Below are positions 23,146 to 31,191 of a DNA stretch of 64,000 bases, one piece after another. The translations under genes were made by a program, and so were the position numbers. Every line of letters starts with the position of its first letter. Within the stretch, counting starts at the first letter, position 1. The stretch lies in assembly GCF_000247645.1 (NCBI RefSeq), contig NZ_AHWA01000005.1:248001-312000 (forward strand), given 5' to 3'. This DNA is from Salinibacterium sp. PAMC 21357 (GTDB lineage Bacteria; Actinomycetota; Actinomycetes; Actinomycetales; Microbacteriaceae). Under the pieces are notes generated by a model. That model had not been told where the DNA came from. It saw only the letters and a list, made by a program, of their open reading frames with translations, and ran no database searches.

Positions 23146-24624
23146 ATGGAAATCTTCGCCACTGGCGGACTCGTCCTCCTCATCGGGATCGGGGTGGTCG
23201 TTCTTGTTGTACTGTTCTTGGTCATGTTGCTGATCGCTCGCGCCTGGTTCAAGGTCGCGCGCGCTGACGAGGCCCTCGTTGTTTCGGGTCGTTCGCAAAA
23301 GGATGGTGCGGGCAACGATTCCGCCGTCACCGTTATCGTCAATGGCAAGGCACTGGTCAACCCGATCACGCAGCGCCACGAGACGATTTCGCTTCGTTCG
23401 CGCCAGGTGTCAATGACTGCAGAGGCGCAGTCGGCTGACAACGTAACGCTTCAGGTTGAAGCTGTGGCGATCGTGAAGATCGGTTCTGACCCTGCCCTGG
23501 TTCGTCGTGCTGCCGAGCGTTTCGCTTCGCAGGATGCCGCCATCGAGCAGTTCACAACAGAGCAGCTTGAAGGTGCTCTTCGTGGTGTTGTCGCAACTCT
23601 CTCCGTTGTTGAGCTCATGCGTGAGCGCAAGAAGTTCTCTGACCAGATCGCGACGGATGTCTCGACCGAACTGTCGGAGCAGGGATTGATTCTCGACTCC
23701 TTCCAGATAAAAGGCATCGGCGACAAGGTCGGCTACATCCAGTCGCTCGGAACTCCGCAGATTGAGTCGAAGCGTCGCGAAGCAGAACTCGCCACGGCCG
23801 ACGCCAACCGCGAAATCTCCAAGCGCAACATCACCGTTGCCGAGGCGAACCTGATCGAGCAGACCGCGCTCGACAAGAACACCGCAGACTCCAAGGCCGA
23901 GGTCGGTAAGGCCAACGCGGAAGCTGAGCAGGCTGAAGCGCTCGCTCGAGCCACCGCCGAGCAGGGCGTTCTGCAGCAGCGTGCCGAGAACCGTCAGGCA
24001 GAGCTCGACGCTGACGTGAAGCGTGTAGCCGACGCCAACCTGTACAAGGCTCAGAAGGATGCCGACTCCGATGCCTACCGTCTGGTCAAGGGTGCCGAAG
24101 CTCAGGCCCAGATCGCGGCTGTCGAAGCTGAAGCAGTGCGCGTTCGCGCCGCTGCTGACGCGGATGCCGTGCGTCTTTCCGGTGAAGCACGCGCAGCAAG
24201 CATCGAGGCAGAAGCTGCGGCTCTCGCCAAGCACCAAGATGCGCTCCTCGCCCAGCGTGCCCTCGAATCACTGCCGCTCGTCATGGAACAGTGGGCCAAG
24301 GGCTACGGCCAGATCGGTTCCGTCACCGTCATCGGTGGCAACGGATCAAGCGCAGCTGACACCATCGGAAATGAAAGCTCAATCGCCCTGCGTAGTTCGT
24401 TCGAGTCGATCAAGGCAGCTACCGGACTCGACCTCGCGTCGATCATCCAGGGCCGCGCCGTCGGTCAAGCCGTCGGTGAAGGTGCTCGCGGTGCCTCGAA
24501 GGGCGACTCGAAGGGCAACTCGAACGAGAGCTCAGCCGACAGCATTCTCGCCGCTAAGCTCGCAGAAGTTGCGCTCAGCGAGACCTCTGCGGGAAACGCC
24601 GAAGGCAACGAAAGCGCCGAGTAA
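23146..24624 (+). CDS. Flotillin-like SPFH/band 7 protein
   Basis: A 492-residue membrane scaffold protein. One N-terminal hydrophobic segment (IFATGGLVLLIGIGVVVLVVLFLVMLLI, pattern of residues 2-30) anchors it. An SPFH domain follows (about 35-200), then a long Ala/Glu-rich coiled coil (about 200-390, with repeats such as KAEVGKANAEAEQAEALARATAEQ), and a Gly/Ser-rich tail. The family forms oligomers that organise membrane microdomains. The ATG at 23146 is chosen since GAAAGG stands upstream and the membrane segment directly follows; the frame is open from 23047. No NfeD partner gene is adjacent. Confidence 0.9.
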   Translation: MEIFATGGLVLLIGIGVVVLVVLFLVMLLIARAWFKVARADEALVVSGRSQKDGAGNDSAVTVIVNGKALVNPITQRHETISLRSRQVSMTAEAQSADNVTLQVEAVAIVKIGSDPALVRRAAERFASQDAAIEQFTTEQLEGALRGVVATLSVVELMRERKKFSDQIATDVSTELSEQGLILDSFQIKGIGDKVGYIQSLGTPQIESKRREAELATADANREISKRNITVAEANLIEQTALDKNTADSKAEVGKANAEAEQAEALARATAEQGVLQQRAENRQAELDADVKRVADANLYKAQKDADSDAYRLVKGAEAQAQIAAVEAEAVRVRAAADADAVRLSGEARAASIEAEAAALAKHQDALLAQRALESLPLVMEQWAKGYGQIGSVTVIGGNGSSAADTIGNESSIALRSSFESIKAATGLDLASIIQGRAVGQAVGEGARGASKGDSKGNSNESSADSILAAKLAEVALSETSAGNAEGNESAE

Positions 24625-24652
24625 CAGCATGATGCGCTAATCGAATTGCGCG

Positions 24653-24687
24653 AAGGGCGGGTATCCACGGTGGATGCCCGCCCTTTT
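24653..24687 (+). terminator. Rho-independent terminator after the flotillin gene
   Basis: GGGCGGGTATCC pairs with GGATGCCCGCCC (one G-U pair) around a 5-nt loop and is followed by TTTT. It lies about 30 bases after the flotillin stop; the 5' AA and 3' TTTT let the stem extend. Confidence 0.88.
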
Positions 24688-24768
24688 ACGTGTCGCCTGC
24701 GGCGAATTGTGAGGCTCGGCCAGAAAGCGAACGCCGTGCGTTGATCGCGAACCTGTAGGCAGCGGGTA

Positions 24769-24912
24769 CTAGTCGTCGTCACTCACGAGCTCTGAGCCCT
24801 CGGGATACACGTCGAGCTGGGGTTTGCGCGCAAGGAAGATGATGCTCGCGATGAGGCCGCCCCAGACGAGTACGGCGGCGACGAGGAAGAACGTGATGGC
24901 GATGCCGCTCAT
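24769..24912 (-). CDS. metS: MetS-like small subunit of the NSS transporter
   Basis: A 47-residue protein with one membrane segment (IAITFFLVAAVLVWGGLIAS, then IIFLARKPQ) and an acidic tail ending SDDD. Its ATG overlaps the stop of the NSS transporter gene by 4 bases (ATGA). Corynebacterial MetP needs the tiny MetS protein for methionine/alanine uptake, and size, topology, position and tail charge all agree with that family. Confidence 0.87.
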   Translation of the reverse strand: MSGIAITFFLVAAVLVWGGLIASIIFLARKPQLDVYPEGSELVSDDD

Positions 24913-26492
24913 TTCTTGAGCTCCTTTAGCGCTTGAGTGCTGGGCCAGGCGGTGAAGTCGTCGGGGTCATGCTTCCAGCGCAGAGCCGTCATGGTGATCG
25001 CACCGATGAGGATCACGGCGACGGTTCCCCAACCCGCAACCGCGAGGTACCAGAGCGGGTAGCCCTCGTAGCCTTCTGTGACGAGCACGATCACTCGTTG
25101 GATGAGCATGTAGAGCAGCACGACGGGGGCGAGAACTCCGACGAGAATTTGCCAGATCGGGCCGACCTTGAAGGTGGAGACAGCGTTGAGATGGCCGGCC
25201 AGTTCGGGGCCCTTGCGGAACACCCAAATCACGAGAATCGTGGACGCGATCGCGGCAACGACGATGCCGATATTGTTCGCCCACTGGTCGACGGTGTCGA
25301 GAGTGATCAGGCCGGTAGTGGTCGAGAACAGCAGCACGGAGACTATCGCGAGAGCGGAACCCACTCGAATCGAAGCCTGACGGGCGGTGATCCCGAATTT
25401 GTCTTGGAACGCGGATGACACGACCTGAAGCACTGACAGCAGGGAGGTGAATCCGGCCATGACGAGCGAGCCGAAGAACAGCGCACCGAAGAGCGGACCG
25501 CCGGGCATCTGCGAGACGATCGCCGGGAATGTGATGAACGAGAGCCCGACGCCGGTGATGCCTTCGAGCTCGTCAACGCCGACGCCCTGCTGGAACGCGA
25601 AGTACCCGAGAGTCGCAAAGACTCCGATGCCGGCAATGATCTCGAATGACGAGTTCGCGAACGCGACGACCAGCGCCGGCGCGGTCACGTTTGCCTTGCG
25701 GCTGCGGTACGACGAGTAGGTGATCATGATGCCGAACGCGATCGACAGCGAGAAGAAGATTTGGCTGTAGGCCGCGATCCACACGCTGGGGTCGCCGAGC
25801 GCTGAGAAGTCTGGGGTGAACAGAGCATCCAACCCAGTCATTGCACCATCAAGGAACAGCGCGCGCACCACCAAGATGAGAAAGGCCACGACGAGTAGCG
25901 GCAAGAAGATGACGTTAGCGCGCTGCACACCCTTAGCAATGCCGGAGCCGAGCACGGCAAGCACAGCAACCCAGACGAGTACGAGTGGGATGAGAACAGC
26001 GGGCACGAACTGCGAGCTGAAGCCGGCATCCGAAGTTTGCAAGAATTCGTTGACGAAGAATCCGGCAGTGTCATCGCCCCAGCGCAGGTCGAAGCTGAAC
26101 GTGAAGTAGCTGGCAGCCCACGCGACGACGGCCGCGTAGTACACGGCGATGACGATGCAGATCCACACTTGGAACCAGCCGAGCGACTCGAGCCACTTGC
26201 CGGCTTTGCCGCCGAGACGACGGAACGCAGTCGGTGCTGAGCCGCGAAAGCGGTGGCCAATCGCATAGTCGAGAAACAGAATCGGGATGCCGGCCGTGAC
26301 CAACGCGATCAGGTACGGGATCAGGAATGCCCCGCCACCGTTCTCGTAGGCGACACCGGGGAAGCGCCAAATGTTGCCGAGACCCACGGCGGAGCCGATG
26401 GCCGACAGGATGAACCCCAGCTGGCCCGACCACTGTTCACGCGGTCGTGACGCGACCGTTCCGTTTTCTCCCGAATGCTGTTTCGTTGCCAC
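24909..26492 (-). CDS. metP: Sodium-dependent amino-acid transporter (NSS family, MetP-like)
   Basis: A 527-residue neurotransmitter:sodium symporter homologue with about 12 membrane segments. The unwound TM1 with sodium and substrate sites is clear in GSAVGLGNIWRFPGVAYENGGGAF (residues about 33-56; key motif GLGNIWRFP). Further signatures are the TM6 region SQIFFSLSIAFGIMITYSSY and the TM8 region ALFFGSLVMAGFTSLLS. Pairing with the MetS-like gene suggests methionine and/or alanine uptake. A leader of roughly 100 bases upstream holds a small hairpin (GGTCATTTGGGTGACC on the minus strand near 26509-26524), without a known riboswitch pattern that I recognise. Confidence 0.9.
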   Translation of the reverse strand: MATKQHSGENGTVASRPREQWSGQLGFILSAIGSAVGLGNIWRFPGVAYENGGGAFLIPYLIALVTAGIPILFLDYAIGHRFRGSAPTAFRRLGGKAGKWLESLGWFQVWICIVIAVYYAAVVAWAASYFTFSFDLRWGDDTAGFFVNEFLQTSDAGFSSQFVPAVLIPLVLVWVAVLAVLGSGIAKGVQRANVIFLPLLVVAFLILVVRALFLDGAMTGLDALFTPDFSALGDPSVWIAAYSQIFFSLSIAFGIMITYSSYRSRKANVTAPALVVAFANSSFEIIAGIGVFATLGYFAFQQGVGVDELEGITGVGLSFITFPAIVSQMPGGPLFGALFFGSLVMAGFTSLLSVLQVVSSAFQDKFGITARQASIRVGSALAIVSVLLFSTTTGLITLDTVDQWANNIGIVVAAIASTILVIWVFRKGPELAGHLNAVSTFKVGPIWQILVGVLAPVVLLYMLIQRVIVLVTEGYEGYPLWYLAVAGWGTVAVILIGAITMTALRWKHDPDDFTAWPSTQALKELKK

Positions 26493-26650
26493 AGTTGCTC
26501 CTCTGCGTGATGGTCACCCAAATGACCGTCGCTGGGGCCGCCCCGAATGCGTGGCCCGCTGCCCCCACAATGGGGTGATCTCACGTTAACACTGTGGGGT
26601 GCCCGATTGCGACAAGTGACAGCTCGCGTTTGTGGGCCCGCGCGGCGCGA

Positions 26651-27727
26651 TTATCGGCGAGCGGCGACCAATCGGATGGTCGTTTCGGCGGTGGCATCTT
26701 TGGGGGAACCCGGCGAGACGGTGATTGCTCGTGCTGCGGCATCCAGAGTAATCGTGGCCAGTGTCGACCAACGGTCGCCAAAGACCGCGCCGATCGCGGG
26801 AACGCAGCAGAGTTGCGCCTCATCGCCGGGTTCGGAGAACAGATACGGGATGAGGGCGCTCGCCGCGGTAGGCAGCGGTGCGGCTGCAGCACGCTCGACG
26901 AGAACGTCGTACCGTGCTTGAGTATCGGGATCGTAGAGGCCGAGTTTCTCGCCGCGGCTCAACTGGGGATCGACGAAGTGGTTGGTGTGAACAAGCACCC
27001 CGTCGGTGGGTTCCAGCATGGCGGCGCCTTCAGGGTTTAGCTCGACGATGACGGCACCTTCGGGGCTCACTACGGTGATGGCGCTTGAGGTGCTCACGGG
27101 AGCAGATCGAAGAATCTCAACCGCCTCAGCCAACGTCGATGCTTCGGCGAGTACGCGGGCTGCAACGAGGTGAACGGGCACGCCATCCGGCCGGTCGGCT
27201 TGGTGGCCAAGAATGTTGAGCATGATGCCGACTCCGGCGTCATTGATCCCAATCTTGCCGAGGATGCCGTGCTCCGTCAGCCCCACGAAGGTGCGTGGCG
27301 TGCCGGAGACTCTGTGCAGGTGCCAGCATTCCTCGAGGTCTTCATGCCAGTCCCAGGTCTGCGCGCCGACGGGATTCACGCCAGCATTGACGATGGTGGA
27401 ACATTCGCCGGGTTTTGTGCCGACGGCTTGCGAGAGGATCTCGGTGCGCGCATTGATGGCAGCAATTTTCCACAGTGGGGTGGCACTTCCCTCGGCGAGA
27501 CCCTTGAGTTCATCAGCCAGAGCGGGGCTCCATTTTTCGGTCGCGACTAAAGCCTGCTCGGCATACCGGCGCACATCGTCGATGCTGATTGCGGATGCTT
27601 CGAAGAGTTCCAGGTAGATCGCGATGCCCTTCGTGAGGGTGTCGGCGATAGCGCGACCGCGGTCGACGCCCCGCTGGAAGGCATCGGTCGAATCGATGTG
27701 AATGATCTCCGGTGTACTGCGACTCAT
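26651..27727 (-). CDS. C45-family acyltransferase-like hydrolase (isopenicillin N acyltransferase fold)
   Basis: A 358-residue Ntn-hydrolase homologue. The conserved INARTEIL segment lies at about 91-98 and the predicted nucleophile is Cys109 in GECSTIVNAG, matching the position of Cys103 in fungal acyl-CoA:6-aminopenicillanate acyltransferase, where self-cleavage before the cysteine activates the enzyme. TWDWHEDLEE and GLTEHGILGKIGIND follow as in the family. The ATG at 27727 overlaps the upstream ATPase stop by 4 bases (ATGA) and is preferred over an upstream frame extension to 27778. No signal peptide is seen, so it acts on substrates after import by the ABC system. The likely chemistry is amide hydrolysis or acyl transfer on an acylated amino acid or peptide. 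Confidence 0.82.
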   Translation of the reverse strand: MSRSTPEIIHIDSTDAFQRGVDRGRAIADTLTKGIAIYLELFEASAISIDDVRRYAEQALVATEKWSPALADELKGLAEGSATPLWKIAAINARTEILSQAVGTKPGECSTIVNAGVNPVGAQTWDWHEDLEECWHLHRVSGTPRTFVGLTEHGILGKIGINDAGVGIMLNILGHQADRPDGVPVHLVAARVLAEASTLAEAVEILRSAPVSTSSAITVVSPEGAVIVELNPEGAAMLEPTDGVLVHTNHFVDPQLSRGEKLGLYDPDTQARYDVLVERAAAAPLPTAASALIPYLFSEPGDEAQLCCVPAIGAVFGDRWSTLATITLDAAARAITVSPGSPKDATAETTIRLVAARR

Positions 27728-28563
27728 GATGCGATCTCTTCTCGGAGTTTTTGGATCATTCCTCGCTGGGGCTTCCAACCGGGGCGAGGAGCGCAGGCCA
27801 GCAGGAGTTGGGTGTACGGATGCTGCGGGTTGGTGAGCACTTCGGCGGTTGTTCCGCGCTCTACGATCTGCCCGCGGCGCATCACGACGACCTGATCGGC
27901 AATCATCTGCACGACCGAAAGGTCGTGGGTGATGAAGAGGTAGGTCAGGTTCTGCGATTGCCGCAGCTCTGCCAAGAGTTCGAGAATCTGGGCTTGTACG
28001 GTCACGTCGAGTGCTGCCACTGATTCGTCGAGCACAATGACGGCGGGGTTGGCGGCCAGCGCGCGCGCAATTGCTACTCGCTGTTTCTGGCCTCCCGACA
28101 GTTCGCTCGGCAATGCGTCGAGGAATCGCTCTTCGAGTCCCACGAGAGTGAACAGCTCGATGCAGCGCGCTCGTCGCTCGGCTCGGCTGAGGTGCGAGTG
28201 GGCTTTGAGCACTTCGTCCACCGCAACGCGCACGGGGAGCCGGCGGTTGAGCGAGCTTTGAGGGTCTTGGAACACCATCTGGATGTCACGGGCGCGGCGA
28301 CGCAGTTCACGTCGGTTCGCGCGGGCGGCGACCGGCTCGCCGCTCACCGACACTCTGCCCGAGTCTGGTTTTTCGAGCCCGACGATGATGCGGGCGAGCG
28401 TGGTCTTGCCCGAACCGGACTCTCCGACGACGGCCAGGCACGAGCCTTTGTCGACGCTCAGAGTGACATTGTCGAGCGCCTTTACGTGCTGTTTAGCTCC
28501 GGTGTGGAAGGTCTTAGTGAGCGCTTCGACCGTGATTTCTGGGGTGTGTGCCGCGGTGGTCAT
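27724..28563 (-). CDS. Peptide-type ABC transporter ATPase (DppF/OppF-like)
   Basis: A 279-residue ATPase. Walker A is GESGSGKTTL, the signature is LSGGQKQRVAIARAL, Walker B is VIVLDESVAALD, and the switch histidine is in ITHDLS. A serine stands where the usual Pro follows DE (DESVAALD), a common variant in DppF-like proteins. The start ATG overlaps the previous ATPase stop by 4 bases. The C-terminal stretch TNPQHPYTQLLLACAPRPG is the oligopeptide-ATPase extension. Confidence 0.92.
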   Translation of the reverse strand: MTTAAHTPEITVEALTKTFHTGAKQHVKALDNVTLSVDKGSCLAVVGESGSGKTTLARIIVGLEKPDSGRVSVSGEPVAARANRRELRRRARDIQMVFQDPQSSLNRRLPVRVAVDEVLKAHSHLSRAERRARCIELFTLVGLEERFLDALPSELSGGQKQRVAIARALAANPAVIVLDESVAALDVTVQAQILELLAELRQSQNLTYLFITHDLSVVQMIADQVVVMRRGQIVERGTTAEVLTNPQHPYTQLLLACAPRPGWKPQRGMIQKLREEIAS

Positions 28564-29357
28564 GATGTGGCCTCGCTTTCCGGGGTCCAGGTGAGCCCCG
28601 CAGGGCGTGACTCCATCAATGCTCTGGTGTACGGATGCTGGGGGTTGTCGCGCAGCTGCTCCGGTAGTCCGATTTCCACAATTTCGCCGTCTTTCATCAC
28701 GGCAATTCGGTCGCAGACTGCGGCAGCGAGGTCGAGGTCGTGGGTGACGAACAGCATTGCCATGCCGAGCTCGTGACGGCACTCATCGAGGATGGCCATC
28801 ACTTCTGCTTGGGTGGTGACGTCCAGCGCGGTGGTTGGTTCGTCGGCGAGCATCAGCCGCGGTCTGCCCGCAATTGCGCCCGCAATGACGACCCGCTGAA
28901 GCATGCCGCCCGAGAGCTGATGCGGGTACGAGCGCAGCACGCGATCAACGGCATCGATGCCTACTTGCTCGAGCAGCTCGCCGGCGCGAATCTTCGCGGT
29001 CTTCGTGGGCTGTCCCTGGGCGTCGTGCATTCCCTCGATGAGGTACCGCTCAACAGGGAGCACCGGGTTCAACACGGCGTGCGGATTCTGAGCGATCATC
29101 GATACATCGTTGGCCCGCATCCGGCGTAACGCTTCACCAGTGAGACCGCGAACGTCGACATCGTCGAAAGTGATCGTGCCGGTGACCTCGGAGCCAGCCG
29201 GTTCGATCTGGAGGATGGAACGCAGGGTCATGGACTTGCCACTACCCGATTCGCCGACCAGACCGACTGCTTCGCCCGCCGCCACGGCGAGAGAGACGTC
29301 GCGCAAAATCTGCAGGTCCGGCCCGATGGTGAGCGAGAGGTTGTCAATGTTAAGCAT
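28560..29357 (-). CDS. Peptide-type ABC transporter ATPase (DppD/OppD-like)
   Basis: A 265-residue ATPase with Walker A GESGSGKSMTL, signature LSGGMLQRVVIAGAI, Walker B LMLADEPTTALD and switch VTHDLD. The ATG shares its A with the TGA of the upstream permease (TGATG). It ends with the family extension DNPQHPYTRALMESRP. It is shorter than many DppD proteins, which carry an iron-sulphur cysteine motif at the C-terminus; none is seen here. Confidence 0.92.
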   Translation of the reverse strand: MLNIDNLSLTIGPDLQILRDVSLAVAAGEAVGLVGESGSGKSMTLRSILQIEPAGSEVTGTITFDDVDVRGLTGEALRRMRANDVSMIAQNPHAVLNPVLPVERYLIEGMHDAQGQPTKTAKIRAGELLEQVGIDAVDRVLRSYPHQLSGGMLQRVVIAGAIAGRPRLMLADEPTTALDVTTQAEVMAILDECRHELGMAMLFVTHDLDLAAAVCDRIAVMKDGEIVEIGLPEQLRDNPQHPYTRALMESRPAGLTWTPESEATS

Positions 29358-30184
29358 CAGGCTTTCCTCCCTGCGGCGGCACGGCCACCGAGTCGTTCTC
29401 CGACGTAACCGAAGGCTGCCACGGTGATGACAATGCTGAGTCCAGCGAGAACACTCTCTGCCGGATAACCGTTCAAGAGTGACTGTTGTCCGCTTGACAC
29501 CATGAGCCCCCAATCGGCTTCCGGCGGTTGCACGCCGAGGCCGAGGAAGGACAGCGCGGCGAGCTCGATCATTGCGAACCCGAAGTTGATGGTGGCGCCG
29601 GTCACGATGAGCGGGGCGACGTTCGGCAACAGGTGTCTGCCCGTGATCACAATTCCGGGGATGCCCTGCAATTCGGGGGAGCGAATGTAGGGGAGGTTGC
29701 GTTCGCGCATCGCCATGCTGCGAACCACGCGAGCGGAGTACGGAATGTACGCCACCGAGAGTGCCAGTGCCGCTGTCGTGAGGCTGGGACCAAAGACCGC
29801 AATGGCGAGCATCGCGAGCAGGAGGTTGGGAAAAGCGAAGAGCAGATCCAGAACTCGGCTGAGGAAAGAGTCGACAATGCCGCCCCACCAGACGGCAGTG
29901 AGAGCGATCAGGGTTCCAAAGACAGCCGTGATCCCCACGACGATCAGCGGACCAGTCAAGCTGGAGCGTGCGCCCCACAGCAGTCGAGAGAAGATGTCGC
30001 GGCCAGCCTGATCGGTGCCAAACAAGTGCTCGAAGGACATGCCCTGGTAGCGCTGCGTGACAGATCCAATGGTCGGATCGTAGGGGGCAATGAGGGGAGC
30101 AAAGAGCGCACCAAGCACCACGACGGCGATGACGCCGCAGGCGATGAGGCCGAGGGCGCCCATCCGTTCAGCAAATTGTTTCAT
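29357..30184 (-). CDS. Peptide-type ABC transporter permease (DppC/OppC-like)
   Basis: A 275-residue membrane protein with about six segments. HLFGTDQAGRDIFSRLLWGAR near residues 53-73 is the DppC signature, and the EAA-like ATPase-contact loop covers the region LQGIPGIVITGRHLLPNVAP. The C-terminal SFLGLGVQPPEADWGLM motif is also conserved. It overlaps the upstream permease by 4 bases. Confidence 0.92.
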   Translation of the reverse strand: MKQFAERMGALGLIACGVIAVVVLGALFAPLIAPYDPTIGSVTQRYQGMSFEHLFGTDQAGRDIFSRLLWGARSSLTGPLIVVGITAVFGTLIALTAVWWGGIVDSFLSRVLDLLFAFPNLLLAMLAIAVFGPSLTTAALALSVAYIPYSARVVRSMAMRERNLPYIRSPELQGIPGIVITGRHLLPNVAPLIVTGATINFGFAMIELAALSFLGLGVQPPEADWGLMVSSGQQSLLNGYPAESVLAGLSIVITVAAFGYVGERLGGRAAAGRKA

Positions 30185-31122
30185 CGGTTTGTCTCCACTT
30201 TCACTCGCGGATCGATGGAGGCATAGAAGAGGTCAACGAGAAGGTTGATGACACCAAAAGCGGCGACAAGAACAATGGCGATTGCTTGCACAACGGCGAA
30301 GTCCTTGCGTTGAACAGCGTGCACGAGCAGGGTGCCGATGCCGTCAAGCGTGAACGCGTACTCAACAACAAAGGAACCGGCAATCAGCCCGGCGATGTGA
30401 ACTCCCACGATGGTGCTCACGGGGAGCATCGAGTTGCGGATGACGTGACGTCGCATCACGAGGCTCTCGGCAACGCCGCGCGCTCGGGCCATTACCGAAT
30501 GCTCAGAGTCACGTTCCTCGCGAATGGAGGTGCGGGTGATGCGTGCCACGACGGCGGATGACGGCAACGCTAGAGCAAATGCGGGAAGCGTGAGGTGCCA
30601 GATTCGGTCGAAGAACCCATCTCCGGAGCCGAAGACAGGAAACCAGCCGAGCCCGACGCTGAAGATGCTCATCAGGATGAGGGCGGCGAAGAAGGTGGGG
30701 ATCGCGAAGCCCAGGTTGGAACCCAAGAGGATGATCTTGTCGACAACGCCACCGCGCGTACCCGCAACGATGCCCATGCCGATGCCCAGCACGATGATGA
30801 TGATGGCCGCGAGCGTGACCAACATCAGTGTGGTCGGCAGCCGACCGGCGAGCAGCTCGCCGACATCCTGCTGGTTGGCGAGGGAGCGGCCGAAGTCGCC
30901 ATGCAACACGTTGGTGAGCCAGTTCCAGAACCGCACGAGGAAGGGGTCATCGAGAGAATACTGTTCGCGGATGGCCGCGAGAACTTCTGGGCTTACCGTT
31001 CGTCCTTGAACGAGAAAGTTTTCGGGGCTTCCCGGCGCCGCATACATCGCGGCAAAAACGAGAAAGCTTGACGCGATGAGCACCCCGACGAGGGCGGCTA
31101 AGCGTCGCAATATGAAAGTCAC
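30181..31122 (-). CDS. Peptide-type ABC transporter permease (DppB/OppB-like)
   Basis: A 313-residue membrane protein. It opens with the DppB pattern FILRRLAALVGVLIASSFLVF and APGSP, has FGRSLANQQDVGELLAGRLPTT typical of the periplasmic loop, and the ATPase-contact region ARARGVAESLVMRRHVIRNSMLPVST. It is separated from the binding-protein gene by 69 bases containing a strong hairpin, probably tuning relative expression. Confidence 0.92.
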   Translation of the reverse strand: MTFILRRLAALVGVLIASSFLVFAAMYAAPGSPENFLVQGRTVSPEVLAAIREQYSLDDPFLVRFWNWLTNVLHGDFGRSLANQQDVGELLAGRLPTTLMLVTLAAIIIIVLGIGMGIVAGTRGGVVDKIILLGSNLGFAIPTFFAALILMSIFSVGLGWFPVFGSGDGFFDRIWHLTLPAFALALPSSAVVARITRTSIREERDSEHSVMARARGVAESLVMRRHVIRNSMLPVSTIVGVHIAGLIAGSFVVEYAFTLDGIGTLLVHAVQRKDFAVVQAIAIVLVAAFGVINLLVDLFYASIDPRVKVETNR

Positions 31123-31151
31123 TGGATGAGCCGTTTCCTTAGAGACGAAGG

Positions 31152-31184
31152 CCGGGGGCCGTGTGCGAACACAGCGACCCCCGG
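31152..31184. promoter_or_regulatory. Intercistronic hairpin between binding protein and permease genes
   Basis: CCGGGGG (31152-31158) pairs with CCCCCGG (31178-31184), and inside it GTGTG and CACA can pair. There is no T tract on either strand. Such hairpins after binding-protein genes commonly act as partial terminators or mRNA stabilisers, keeping the binding protein more abundant than the permeases. Confidence 0.6.
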
Positions 31185-31191
31185 GAGTGAG

